From NCBI GenBank assembly GCA_020630115.1, contig JAHDCA010000021.1, positions 1-13,144 of the forward strand: 13,144 nt of DNA, written 5' to 3'. Below, one piece after another: positions 1-6,404 of the stretch. A program made the translations under genes and the position numbers. This stretch comes from Candidatus Dojkabacteria bacterium. GTDB taxonomy: Bacteria > Patescibacteriota > Dojkabacteria > SC72 > JAHDCA01. Position 1 is the stretch's first letter. The number at the start of each line of letters is the position of its first letter. Under the pieces are notes generated by a model that saw only the letters and a program-made list of their open reading frames with translations, had not been told where the DNA came from and made no database searches.

Positions 1-749
1 GAGACACTTTTAAGAAAATCTTCGTAATTTAATCTTATTAGCTCATCATATATAGCTACTGTCTCAGGATCAGGATTCTCACCGAACAATCCATCTGATG
101 TTTTTTGGTCACCAGAGGTCAGTGTCCTTGTTTCAATACCTAGTTTCTCATACATACCCGTAAGATTTATTTGCTGAGTTACAACTCCGATTGAACCTAC
201 GATGCCAATCTCGTTTGAGATAATCTCAGATCCTGCTGCAGCTAGGTTGTAGCAAGCTGATGCACATAAAGATTCAGAGTAAGTAACAACTGGAACTGTA
301 TCGTTTAGATCATCAACTGCTTTATATAGCAGGTTTGATGCTACTGCTGCACCTCCTGGTGAGTTTGCATCTAATATCACGGCCTTTACTGACTCATCTG
401 CGACAAGATCATTAAACACGCTCGAAAGTGTTGTATAAGAAGGGTCAATAGAAGTTGAACTTCCAAAAAGCCCTCCACTTACAACTGGATCAGATGTAAT
501 GACCCCATCTACTGGTACAACAACTATCTTATTATCCGAATTATCTCCTTGAATCGAGATAAGATCATATTTATCTTCAATAGAACCACTGCTGCTACTA
601 GAACTCTCTGAAGATGCTACAGTTATCAGTATCGTAAAAACTAAAGCACATAAAGCTATCGCAAAACATACACCCGCAATTATCATAAACATCTTTCGTC
701 GACTTTTCTTTACAATTACTTCCTTTTTATCATTTGAATTATCCGCCAT
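1..749 (-). CDS. sppA: Signal peptide peptidase SppA, S49 family serine protease (3' end cut by window)
   Basis: Membrane-bound serine protease that degrades leftover signal peptides and membrane fragments, with its active site outside the membrane. I translated 249 residues on the minus strand from the ATG at 749; the frame is still open at base 1, so the C terminus is missing. Order: basic cytoplasmic tail (1-20), one membrane helix (about 20-44), serine-rich linker (46-56), then the S49 domain. Visible motifs are NSPGG (129-133, oxyanion loop), the nucleophile region with Ser164, GSIGV (185-189), and SGDQK with Lys216 as the likely general base. The layout matches short single-domain SppA (Bacillus type), not the two-domain E. 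coli enzyme. The nucleophile is followed by Ala-Cys where the family usually has Gly-Gly. It starts 18 bases after recA, so the two are probably co-transcribed. No Shine-Dalgarno sequence is visible. The family call is secure; the substrate is inferred. Confidence 0.92.
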   Translation of the reverse strand, partial: MADNSNDKKEVIVKKSRRKMFMIIAGVCFAIALCALVFTILITVASSESSSSSSGSIEDKYDLISIQGDNSDNKIVVVPVDGVITSDPVVSGGLFGSSTSIDPSYTTLSSVFNDLVADESVKAVILDANSPGGAAVASNLLYKAVDDLNDTVPVVTYSESLCASACYNLAAAGSEIISNEIGIVGSIGVVTQQINLTGMYEKLGIETRTLTSGDQKTSDGLFGENPDPETVAIYDELIRLNYEDFLKSV

Positions 750-767
750 GTGCTTTTTAGTTTAATT

Positions 768-1796
768 TTATTTGAGTAAAGCTCTTACTTCTTTTTCTAT
801 CTCTTTTCTTAGTTTGTCATTCTCTTTTAGTACTTCTACAGCTGCATCTCTTCCTTGAGCAACTTGTTCATCTTTATAGCTAATCCAAGCTCCAGACCTT
901 TTAACAATACCCTTTGAGATTGCAGCATCTAAGATACTACTTTCTTTAACAATTCCATCTGGGTACTTTATAAAGAACTCTGCTTCTCTAAACGGAGGCG
1001 CCATCTTGTTCTTAACGACTTTTACTTTTCTAATATGTCCAACTATCTCATCTCCTTGAGTAACTTTTTCTCTTTGTCTAATATCCATCCTTACTGATGA
1101 ATAAAACTTTAATGCATTACCACCTGTTGTTGTTTCAGGGTTCCCAAACATCACACCAATTTTCATCCTCAACTGATTCAAGAAGATAACTGTCGTATTT
1201 GTTTTGTTTGCAATCGCTGTAACTTTACGTAAAGCTTGAGACATAAGTCTAGCTTGAAGTCCCATATGGCTATCTCCCATATCACCTTCGATTTCAGCTC
1301 TTGGGGTTAGTGCTGCAACTGAGTCGATCACGATACATCCAAACCCTGCAGATCGAACCATTGTCTCCAATATCTCTAATGCTTGTTCACCGTAGTCCGG
1401 TTGCGAGATATAAAGCTCATTTACATCAAGTCCTATCCTCTTAGCATACTTAGGATCAAAAGCATGCTCAGCATCGATAAAACCAACAACTTCACCCATC
1501 TTCTGAGCTTCTGCAAGTATATGCATAGAAAGTGTTGTTTTACCTGATGATTCAGGACCATATATCTCAATAATTCTTCCTCTTGGTACTCCACCTATCC
1601 CTAGTGCAAGGTCTAGTGAGAGTGCCCCTGTTGGTATAACATCAACAGCCACTTTCTTTCTACTACCAAGCTTCATAATTGATCCGTTTCCAAATTGCTT
1701 ATTAATCTGAGCAATTGCGGTATCGATTGCTTGATCTTTTGGTGTAGCAGGGCCATCACTCTTTGGTGCAGTTTTCACAGGTGCTTTTTTTGCCAT
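768..1796 (-). CDS. recA: Recombinase RecA
   Basis: DNA-dependent ATPase that forms filaments on single-stranded DNA, drives strand exchange and stimulates LexA-type self-cleavage. The 342-residue product is close to the usual bacterial length. Motifs: Walker A GPESSGKT (80-87), catalytic Glu in the AEHA segment (E110), Walker B ending at Asp158, Gln208 in LNQLRMKIG, and the L2 loop with GNPETTTGG (218-226). The C-terminal domain ends in a basic/acidic helix. The N terminus carries about 20 extra residues rich in Ala, Lys and Pro before the first conserved helix. The ATG at 1796 is the only sensible start, and a promoter lies 28 to 56 bases upstream. No intein or frameshift is present. sppA follows on the same strand after 18 bases. 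No recognised LexA box is seen in the promoter, so SOS control cannot be claimed. Confidence 0.99.
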   Translation of the reverse strand: MAKKAPVKTAPKSDGPATPKDQAIDTAIAQINKQFGNGSIMKLGSRKKVAVDVIPTGALSLDLALGIGGVPRGRIIEIYGPESSGKTTLSMHILAEAQKMGEVVGFIDAEHAFDPKYAKRIGLDVNELYISQPDYGEQALEILETMVRSAGFGCIVIDSVAALTPRAEIEGDMGDSHMGLQARLMSQALRKVTAIANKTNTTVIFLNQLRMKIGVMFGNPETTTGGNALKFYSSVRMDIRQREKVTQGDEIVGHIRKVKVVKNKMAPPFREAEFFIKYPDGIVKESSILDAAISKGIVKRSGAWISYKDEQVAQGRDAAVEVLKENDKLRKEIEKEVRALLK

Positions 1797-1823
1797 ATTT
1801 TTTTATTAATTTTAAGTTAGGCT

Positions 1824-1852
1824 ATTCTACATTTATTTTTTTCACTGTACAA
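1824..1852 (-). promoter_or_regulatory. Probable sigma70-type promoter of recA (-sppA)
   Basis: Reading the minus strand, a -35 box TTGTAC (1847-1852) and a -10 box TAGAAT (1824-1829) are separated by exactly 17 bases. Transcription would start near 1817, giving a leader of about 20 bases before the recA ATG, with no Shine-Dalgarno sequence in it. The spacer is A-rich. This is seen directly as a sequence match; activity is inferred. Confidence 0.65.
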
Positions 1853-1901
1853 AATAAATGGTGTTGAAAAGTTAACAATTAATGAAGTGAATTCTAGAGG
1901 C

Positions 1902-2465
1902 TTAAGAAATTGTTTCTACAACCCATTTTGAAATGTCTTTGATCAGAGCATTTCTCAGTTGAGTATCCATCCTTATATCTTGGCTTATCTCTAATTGAAG
2001 TGCAGGTATTCTATAGTTAGTATTAATATGTGAACAGATTGAGAATTCCCTATCCTTCTTGAAGCTCATAATTTGTATATTTGCATGACGAAAATCTTTG
2101 GACAAGTGAAGGAAGTCTCTTAAAGCTAGTGAGTAATTTCGTGATTTAGCAAAACGGTAGTCTCTAAATATCAATATATCCATACTTCTCTTTGGGCTTA
2201 GTCCATGAATATCCATAACCAACTCAAGCTTTCGGTCAGTGATTATCTTATTTAGTTTCTTGACAAAAGGCTTATTTATTTCAAAGTTAGGGTCAAACTC
2301 GGATTGCTCCTCAATAGAGAAAAGACCGCAGTTCAATTTTTTAGATATAGCCTTAGCAATCTTTAATGTGTTTTCCTCGCCTTGTCTATAGCGATCTTCT
2401 ACATTTGACCTCTTATGAGGATATTCATGAACTGAAGTTATTAGTACAGGATATTTGTTTGCCAT
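1902..2465 (-). CDS. Putative metal-dependent amidohydrolase, N-formylglutamate amidohydrolase-like
   Basis: A soluble protein of about 187 residues. Counting from the ATG at 2465, it has SVHEYPH (11-17), an Arg/Glu-rich segment RYRQGEENT (25-33), DIHG (85-88) and QLEIS (157-161). This order resembles the N-formylglutamate amidohydrolase fold (PF05013), which has an N-terminal His motif, a Asp-x-His metal motif and a late Gln-x-Glu strand, and cuts amide bonds using zinc. The resemblance is from memory of motifs only. The protein is shorter than typical HutG-type enzymes (about 260 residues), and no histidine-degradation genes are nearby, so the substrate is unknown; a peptide or cell-wall amide is possible. 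A TTG at 2483 would add six residues; I chose the ATG because the fold begins right after it. It precedes recA by 105 bases, and recA has its own promoter. Confidence 0.5.
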   Translation of the reverse strand: MANKYPVLITSVHEYPHKRSNVEDRYRQGEENTLKIAKAISKKLNCGLFSIEEQSEFDPNFEINKPFVKKLNKIITDRKLELVMDIHGLSPKRSMDILIFRDYRFAKSRNYSLALRDFLHLSKDFRHANIQIMSFKKDREFSICSHINTNYRIPALQLEISQDIRMDTQLRNALIKDISKWVVETIS

Positions 2466-2483
2466 ATATACCAGTTTACTCAA

Positions 2484-2512
2484 TTGACATAGAAGTTCAA
2501 TACGGATATTCT
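2484..2512 (+). promoter_or_regulatory. Probable sigma70-type promoter for the 2548-4106 genes
   Basis: A perfect -35 box TTGACA (2484-2489) is followed after 17 bases by TATTCT (2507-2512), which matches the -10 consensus at four of six positions. The start would be near 2519, leaving an AT-rich leader of about 29 bases before the ATG at 2548. The site lies in the 82-base gap between divergent genes. Confidence 0.55.
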
Positions 2513-2547
2513 AATTTAATATAAATTTACAAAAATTTTACTTAATT

Positions 2548-2970
2548 ATGTTTTTTTCACAAACAGAAACACTAGATTTAGAACTAAACACTCTAGACCT
2601 AAATACAACTGGAGAGATCTCTGATGAGACTTCAGCAGCAGTAATTATTGCTGTAGCTATAGCGGTAGTGATAATTAGTATCATTGTTTATATACTAAAC
2701 TCGATCTTCCTAAAGAAAATAGCAATCAAAGACAATCAAGAGTCACCAAACCTTGCTTGGATCCCTATTGTACAAATACTAGTTCTTATCAGAGCTGCAA
2801 AAACAGCTGATTGGCATATTATCTTTGGCTTAATCCCATATATTAACGGGATTTACTTCATTTATCTGCTTGTTAAAGTAGCTAGAGAATTTAATAAAAA
2901 TGTATTTGTGACATTAGTTTTATCATTTATGCTCGGACCTGTAGGTCTTTGGTACTTAAGTAGAGACTAA
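2548..2970 (+). CDS. Four-helix membrane protein, DUF5684-like
   Basis: A 140-residue integral membrane protein. An acidic, Thr/Leu-rich N terminus (1-29) precedes helix 1 (about 31-53) and a short basic loop. Then come a segment LAWIPIVQILVLIRAA (69-84), helix 3 (about 90-109), REFNKN (113-118), helix 4 (118-136) and a tail ending in Arg-Asp. The run of Trp-Ile-Pro, a Trp-containing loop, a second Ile-Pro-x-Ile-Asn and then Phe-Asn-Lys is the pattern I associate with DUF5684, whose members have a Trp-x-x-x-Ile-Pro and a Phe-Gly-Lys at those places. The family's function is unknown to me. The ATG at 2548 fits the promoter at 2484-2512. The DUF1846 gene starts 38 bases downstream, so the two probably share a transcript. 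Confidence 0.6.
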   Translation: MFFSQTETLDLELNTLDLNTTGEISDETSAAVIIAVAIAVVIISIIVYILNSIFLKKIAIKDNQESPNLAWIPIVQILVLIRAAKTADWHIIFGLIPYINGIYFIYLLVKVAREFNKNVFVTLVLSFMLGPVGLWYLSRD

Positions 2971-3008
2971 TAATTAGTCAGACAGATTTTGTTTAATAAA
3001 AGAAAAGT

Positions 3009-4106
3009 ATGATTACTAGTAAAGACATTATCGAATATTCATATGAAGCTTTCGATAATGCTCTTTACTTGAAGAAGCAGAGCGAGAGAATACTCTCTCG
3101 ACTTGAAAAATTCCCCGGAGGCAAACTGTATCTTGAAATTGGTGGAGGCAAACTCCTTCATGACCCTCATGCGGCTAGGATCCTTCCAGGTTTCAAACCG
3201 GACAATAAGATTCAAATACTCAAATCAATTAAAAATTTTACTGAAATACTCTTTTGTTTAAGTGCAAAAGATATTGAAGATGAGAGAATGTTAAACAGTT
3301 CAGGTGAAAGTTATTACGATGTAGTTGTAAATAGACTTGCTAAACTACATGAATCATCCACCATCAAACCAGTAGTCGTAATTGGACTCTATCCAACTGG
3401 TGAAGCTAGTGAGAAGCTTGCGAACTTTAAGATTGCAATCCAAGAGTTAGGGTACAAAGTGGTTATAAAGTATGAAATTGCAAATTACCCAAAGCAACTT
3501 GATTTAATAATTAGTGAAGAGGGTTTTGGTAAAGACGAGTATTTCAAAACCAATAAATCTCTAATCGTAGTGACAGGTGCAGCTTCAAACTCAGGCAAAC
3601 AATCAACATGCCTAAGCCAACTATACCTCGATCAAAAGAACTCAATCAATTCAGGTTACAGTAAGTTCGAACTTTTCCCGATCTGGAACTTGCCTATTGA
3701 CCACCCTATTAACCTTGCTTACGAGGCAGCAACTGCTGATATTGGTGATTTTAATGTAATAGATAAATTCCACCTTGATTTTCACAACAAGAAAACAACA
3801 AACTACAATAGAGATGTAGACAGTTTCCCTATACTTAAAGGCATAATAAATCGGCTTGTTGATAAGGATAACTTTATGCAAGATATACATTCTCCTACAG
3901 ATATGGGAATTAATAGTTCTGGAATTTGTATAACTAATGACCAAGAGTGCTGTCATGCCTCAACACTAGAGATCGACCGAAGAAAACAATGGTATGTTGA
4001 ACTTGGAGAAGAAGAAGCAATACGCAAATGTGCTGCTCTCAAAAACATTGCTCTAAAGTACATGAAAGAAAGAGCTTACAGTACCGAAGATTTACTCACA
4101 CAATAA
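3009..4106 (+). CDS. DUF1846 / UPF0371 family protein, C-terminally short
   Basis: A soluble 365-residue protein with clear family landmarks: GGKLYLEIGGGKLLHDPHAARILPGFKPD at 37-65, GLYPTG (126-131), SEEGFGKDEY (169-178), a P-loop-like stretch ending NSGKQSTCLSQLY (194-206), FPIWNLP (223-229), HPINLAYEAATAD (232-244), NYNRDVDSFP (265-274) and SPTDMG (295-300). DUF1846 proteins of Firmicutes and Actinobacteria are about 500 residues and remain without a settled function. This copy matches up to about residue 310 and then has a short, unfamiliar helical tail ending in LLTQ. No leftover coding sequence follows the TAA in another frame, so this looks like a naturally shorter version and not a frameshift. 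A purine-rich stretch before the ATG is the nearest thing to a ribosome binding site. The family call is from remembered motifs. Confidence 0.85.
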   Translation: MITSKDIIEYSYEAFDNALYLKKQSERILSRLEKFPGGKLYLEIGGGKLLHDPHAARILPGFKPDNKIQILKSIKNFTEILFCLSAKDIEDERMLNSSGESYYDVVVNRLAKLHESSTIKPVVVIGLYPTGEASEKLANFKIAIQELGYKVVIKYEIANYPKQLDLIISEEGFGKDEYFKTNKSLIVVTGAASNSGKQSTCLSQLYLDQKNSINSGYSKFELFPIWNLPIDHPINLAYEAATADIGDFNVIDKFHLDFHNKKTTNYNRDVDSFPILKGIINRLVDKDNFMQDIHSPTDMGINSSGICITNDQECCHASTLEIDRRKQWYVELGEEEAIRKCAALKNIALKYMKERAYSTEDLLTQ

Positions 4107-4222
4107 GAGCATTTAGAATTTTAAGTAGAACATCCTCGTAAAATTATAGTGATTTTAGATTCACTGCATTACAAATAAAACCTTATAGAATCAAGGCATG
4201 AGATACACCCTGAGTTGAAATG

Positions 4223-4250
4223 TGGAAAAGAATAATTATGAAATTATAAT
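4223..4250 (+). promoter_or_regulatory. Candidate promoter of the glycosyltransferase operon
   Basis: A perfect -10 box TATAAT lies at 4245-4250. The best partner is TGGAAA (4223-4228), four of six matches to the -35 consensus, with a 16-base spacer. The start would be near 4257, about 24 bases before the ATG at 4281. The 174-base gap 4107-4280 is the largest between plus-strand genes here, and I saw no convincing terminator in it. Confidence 0.45.
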
Positions 4251-4280
4251 GAGTTATTAATTAATTTAAAGATTTTGAGT

Positions 4281-4529
4281 ATGAAATTTGTTTCAAGAAT
4301 TTCGGCTGCCCTATTAATGCTTTTATTCACTCAAAGCTTAACTTTTGCACAAGAATCAGGATCAGTCCTTGGAGCTAGTACAACTGTAGAAGGCTCAGTG
4401 GCATCATCTACCTCTTCAGGCGCAGTACTCGGTGCAACAGGTAGTAATTTGATAGTAATAGGATTAATTGCATTTGCTGTAATTTCAATAATCCTAACAA
4501 GTGTTACTAGAAGAGAAAAAGAAGCTTAA
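4281..4529 (+). CDS. Small secreted, membrane-anchored protein with VLGA(S/T) motifs and sortase-signal-like tail
   Basis: An 82-residue protein with three parts. An N-terminal signal peptide (1-23, likely cut after the Ala of TFA) is followed by a low-complexity Ser/Thr/Gly/Ala stretch (24-54) and a membrane helix (about 57-75) with a charged tail RREKEA. The motif VLGA occurs twice, at 29-32 and 49-52. The second copy reads LGATG (50-54) and sits immediately before the helix and basic tail, the exact layout of an LPxTG cell-wall sorting signal with Gly in place of Pro. The Ser/Thr-rich middle could accept O-linked sugars. I chose the ATG at 4281; an in-frame TTG at 4275 would add two residues. 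It is the first gene of the operon and overlaps the next by 29 bases. Sortase processing and glycosylation are inferences; no sortase is in the window. Confidence 0.8.
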   Translation: MKFVSRISAALLMLLFTQSLTFAQESGSVLGASTTVEGSVASSTSSGAVLGATGSNLIVIGLIAFAVISIILTSVTRREKEA

Positions 4530-6003
4530 GGTTTTACTGTTAGTGTTAACTTTGTTTAATGCTATATTGTTTTGGTTTTTAAAATCTTCGGATTTCTATT
4601 TTTATCCGGACTCGTATATTTTCACATTAAATGCCTACAGTCTGTTTGAGGTTACACAAAGCCTCACAATTTCTGAAAGTGCTTTCAATTCACTTCACAA
4701 ACCCCTTTTCTCAATATTAATCGGAACTTTTAATATTGTTACGAATATAAGTATTGAGTCTTTGACATCTACCATTCCAAAGCTTTCATGGCTAACTATC
4801 TTACTCGTAATTTATTGGAATACCGTGAGAGTAAAAACCAATTTAAAAACCGCCTTAGTGTTTAGCACATTTGCCACGGTTAATTCATTATTAATCTGGT
4901 CGAACTTTAGAATGAGTGACGTATTTATTGTTGCTCTCACATTCATCTACTTGCATCTTTACACATCTAAAGAAACCAAATTGATTATTCAGAAACCGTT
5001 TCTAAAAGTACTACTGGATGCTACTTTTATAAGTTCCAATATTATAAATATAGTTACTTACTTACAATTTTCCAAAGGGGTTAGCTTAAGAAAATTTATT
5101 GAAATCTTACAAGTAATTGTTGTTTCGCTTCTAATTATCCTTCCACTTATTATCCGAAATGACCTTTTACCTGAAATAGTAAAATACATAAACCACAATA
5201 TACTCCTAACACTTGTGGTATTAGTTGTTCTGGTAATCGGGCTCCTTATCCAGAACAAGCTCAGAGCCAATGAAAGACTCATAAAGTACATATTAATCGC
5301 AAACCTTTTGATCTCAGTAGTTATGTGGAGCCAGAATATCTTTGGTGATATCTCACTAATCTTTCTATACTTCTGTTTACTTTTTAGCGACCTAAGCAAA
5401 AAAAGTGATATTAACTCAAAAATTGTAATTTCAATGTTTGCAACCTCAACATTACTTACGATTAATAACTATGCAAATCCAAGATACCTCATCTACCAAA
5501 TCCCTTTTATATTCTTTCTAGTCGTTATAAACATTGATTCCCTTAAGATCTTAGAGAGAAAACTTATCCAGGTTATAGTATCTTCTCTTGTTATCATCCA
5601 GCTTGCGTTTTTATTCATGAATAATTTTAATGAACTTGATTACGAGCAATCCAACTCTCGTCAGATCCAGGAGATCTTGCCTAGCTTTATAAAAAATAGA
5701 AATACAGTTTTTCTATCAAGCAGGCCTTACGGATATTATCACTTCCTTTCAAACAAAACTGTACCTCTTTGGAGCTCAGATGATGTAATTGAAAGGTTCA
5801 AGGATACAAATCGGTACTTTGTTTTAATTGAAGATCAACATTATAAATCCTCAGCTCAGCAGTACCCTTTCAATACTGAACCAGACTTTAAGATCACAGT
5901 CCCCAAAGCAGAGGTTGACTTCAGAGATAGGGAGTATTCTGAACCCTCTATCAAAACTAGAGTGCTGATTTGGGATTTTGAAAGTAAAGAGAATTTGAAT
6001 TAA
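4501..6003 (+). CDS. Multi-span GT-C-type glycosyltransferase (GT39/PMT-like)
   Basis: A 500-residue integral membrane protein with about ten hydrophobic segments up to residue 373, then a soluble domain of roughly 125 residues. After helix 1 (10-28) comes an exterior loop with YPDSY (35-39), the place where GT-C enzymes carry a catalytic acidic residue. Near the end of the membrane part is NNYANPRYLIYQIPF (322-336), resembling the Pro-x-Arg-Tyr segment common in GT39/GT83-like proteins. Such enzymes use lipid-phosphate sugars on the outer face to modify proteins or lipids. The C-terminal part (from about 385) contains alternating strands and helices and ends hydrophilic. No ATG occurs in frame before codon 138; the GTG at 4501 is the first possible start, because a stop codon lies two codons before it. 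It overlaps the small secreted gene by 29 bases. The acceptor and sugar are unknown. Confidence 0.75.
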   Translation: MLLEEKKKLKVLLLVLTLFNAILFWFLKSSDFYFYPDSYIFTLNAYSLFEVTQSLTISESAFNSLHKPLFSILIGTFNIVTNISIESLTSTIPKLSWLTILLVIYWNTVRVKTNLKTALVFSTFATVNSLLIWSNFRMSDVFIVALTFIYLHLYTSKETKLIIQKPFLKVLLDATFISSNIINIVTYLQFSKGVSLRKFIEILQVIVVSLLIILPLIIRNDLLPEIVKYINHNILLTLVVLVVLVIGLLIQNKLRANERLIKYILIANLLISVVMWSQNIFGDISLIFLYFCLLFSDLSKKSDINSKIVISMFATSTLLTINNYANPRYLIYQIPFIFFLVVINIDSLKILERKLIQVIVSSLVIIQLAFLFMNNFNELDYEQSNSRQIQEILPSFIKNRNTVFLSSRPYGYYHFLSNKTVPLWSSDDVIERFKDTNRYFVLIEDQHYKSSAQQYPFNTEPDFKITVPKAEVDFRDREYSEPSIKTRVLIWDFESKENLN

Positions 6004-6032
6004 AACGAACTAAGCTATAAAATCCGTTCTGT

Positions 6033-6404
6033 ATGAGAAGTATTAAAAGACTAATCAGTCATGACTTTAAGAAATTTAAAAGCAATTATAGATTTCACAC
6101 AAATGTCGTTATCCTTTTAACTACTGCTGTTTTATGCACAAAGATACTAGAGGTTTTTCAAAGAATTGAAAGCTCACAGGTCTTCGTCTACATATCCATA
6201 GCACTTATCGTGCATTCGCTAATTAGACTTTTGATCATTGAGAGATCTACCAAGATTAAAACTGTTGTAGTTTCTTTCGCACCCATTATAATCCTAACAG
6301 CGGTATACAACTTCATAAATCTAGATTTAGATACCACTGCCAAAGTTATATTCTCGCTGTTTTCTTTAGCTGTCCTTACATTAGTTTACGCTTTGCTTAA
6401 ATGA
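6033..6404 (+). CDS. Small four-helix membrane protein of unknown function
   Basis: A 123-residue protein that I do not recognise. A basic N terminus (1-20, many Lys/Arg) is followed by four hydrophobic stretches at about 24-42, 49-69, 77-95 and 102-122, with basic loops (EIERSTKIK-like region around 70-76) inside. Size and topology recall small multidrug-resistance-like or GtrA-like proteins found beside glycosyltransferases, which in some systems flip lipid-linked sugars, but no diagnostic motif is visible and this is only a guess from context. It begins 29 bases after the first GT-C gene and ends in a UGA that overlaps the next start as ATGA, so translation of the GT4 enzyme is probably coupled to it. 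No Shine-Dalgarno sequence is visible before its ATG. Confidence 0.6.
   Translation: MRSIKRLISHDFKKFKSNYRFHTNVVILLTTAVLCTKILEVFQRIESSQVFVYISIALIVHSLIRLLIIERSTKIKTVVVSFAPIIILTAVYNFINLDLDTTAKVIFSLFSLAVLTLVYALLK

Noticed and set aside
1863..1876. Imperfect dyad just upstream of the recA -35 box, considered as a LexA-type operator
   Set aside because: Only GTT...AAC ends plus one inner pair match, and it fits neither the Gram-positive nor the E. coli LexA consensus.
3651..3956. Minus-strand open frame of 101 codons inside the DUF1846 gene
   Set aside because: It lies opposite a strongly recognised gene and its protein has low-complexity Ile/Tyr/Val/Ser composition with no family features.
4148..4165. 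Short dyad AGTGA / TCACT with an 8-base gap, considered as a terminator after the DUF1846 gene
   Set aside because: Only five base pairs and no T-run follows it.
4281..4529. Small secreted protein considered as a type IV pilin-like protein
   Set aside because: There is no prepilin cleavage motif (Gly before a Phe-type hydrophobic start with Glu at +5); the hydrophobic segment is at the C terminus.
5058..5399. Minus-strand open frame of 113 codons inside the first GT-C gene
   Set aside because: Opposite-strand shadow of a membrane protein gene; no start context and no recognisable domain.
6402..6404. Possibility of UGA being read as glycine, as in some CPR lineages
   Set aside because: UGA ends the small membrane gene in a typical ATGA overlap, and no reading frame needs an internal UGA codon; conserved glycines of RecA are all GGN.
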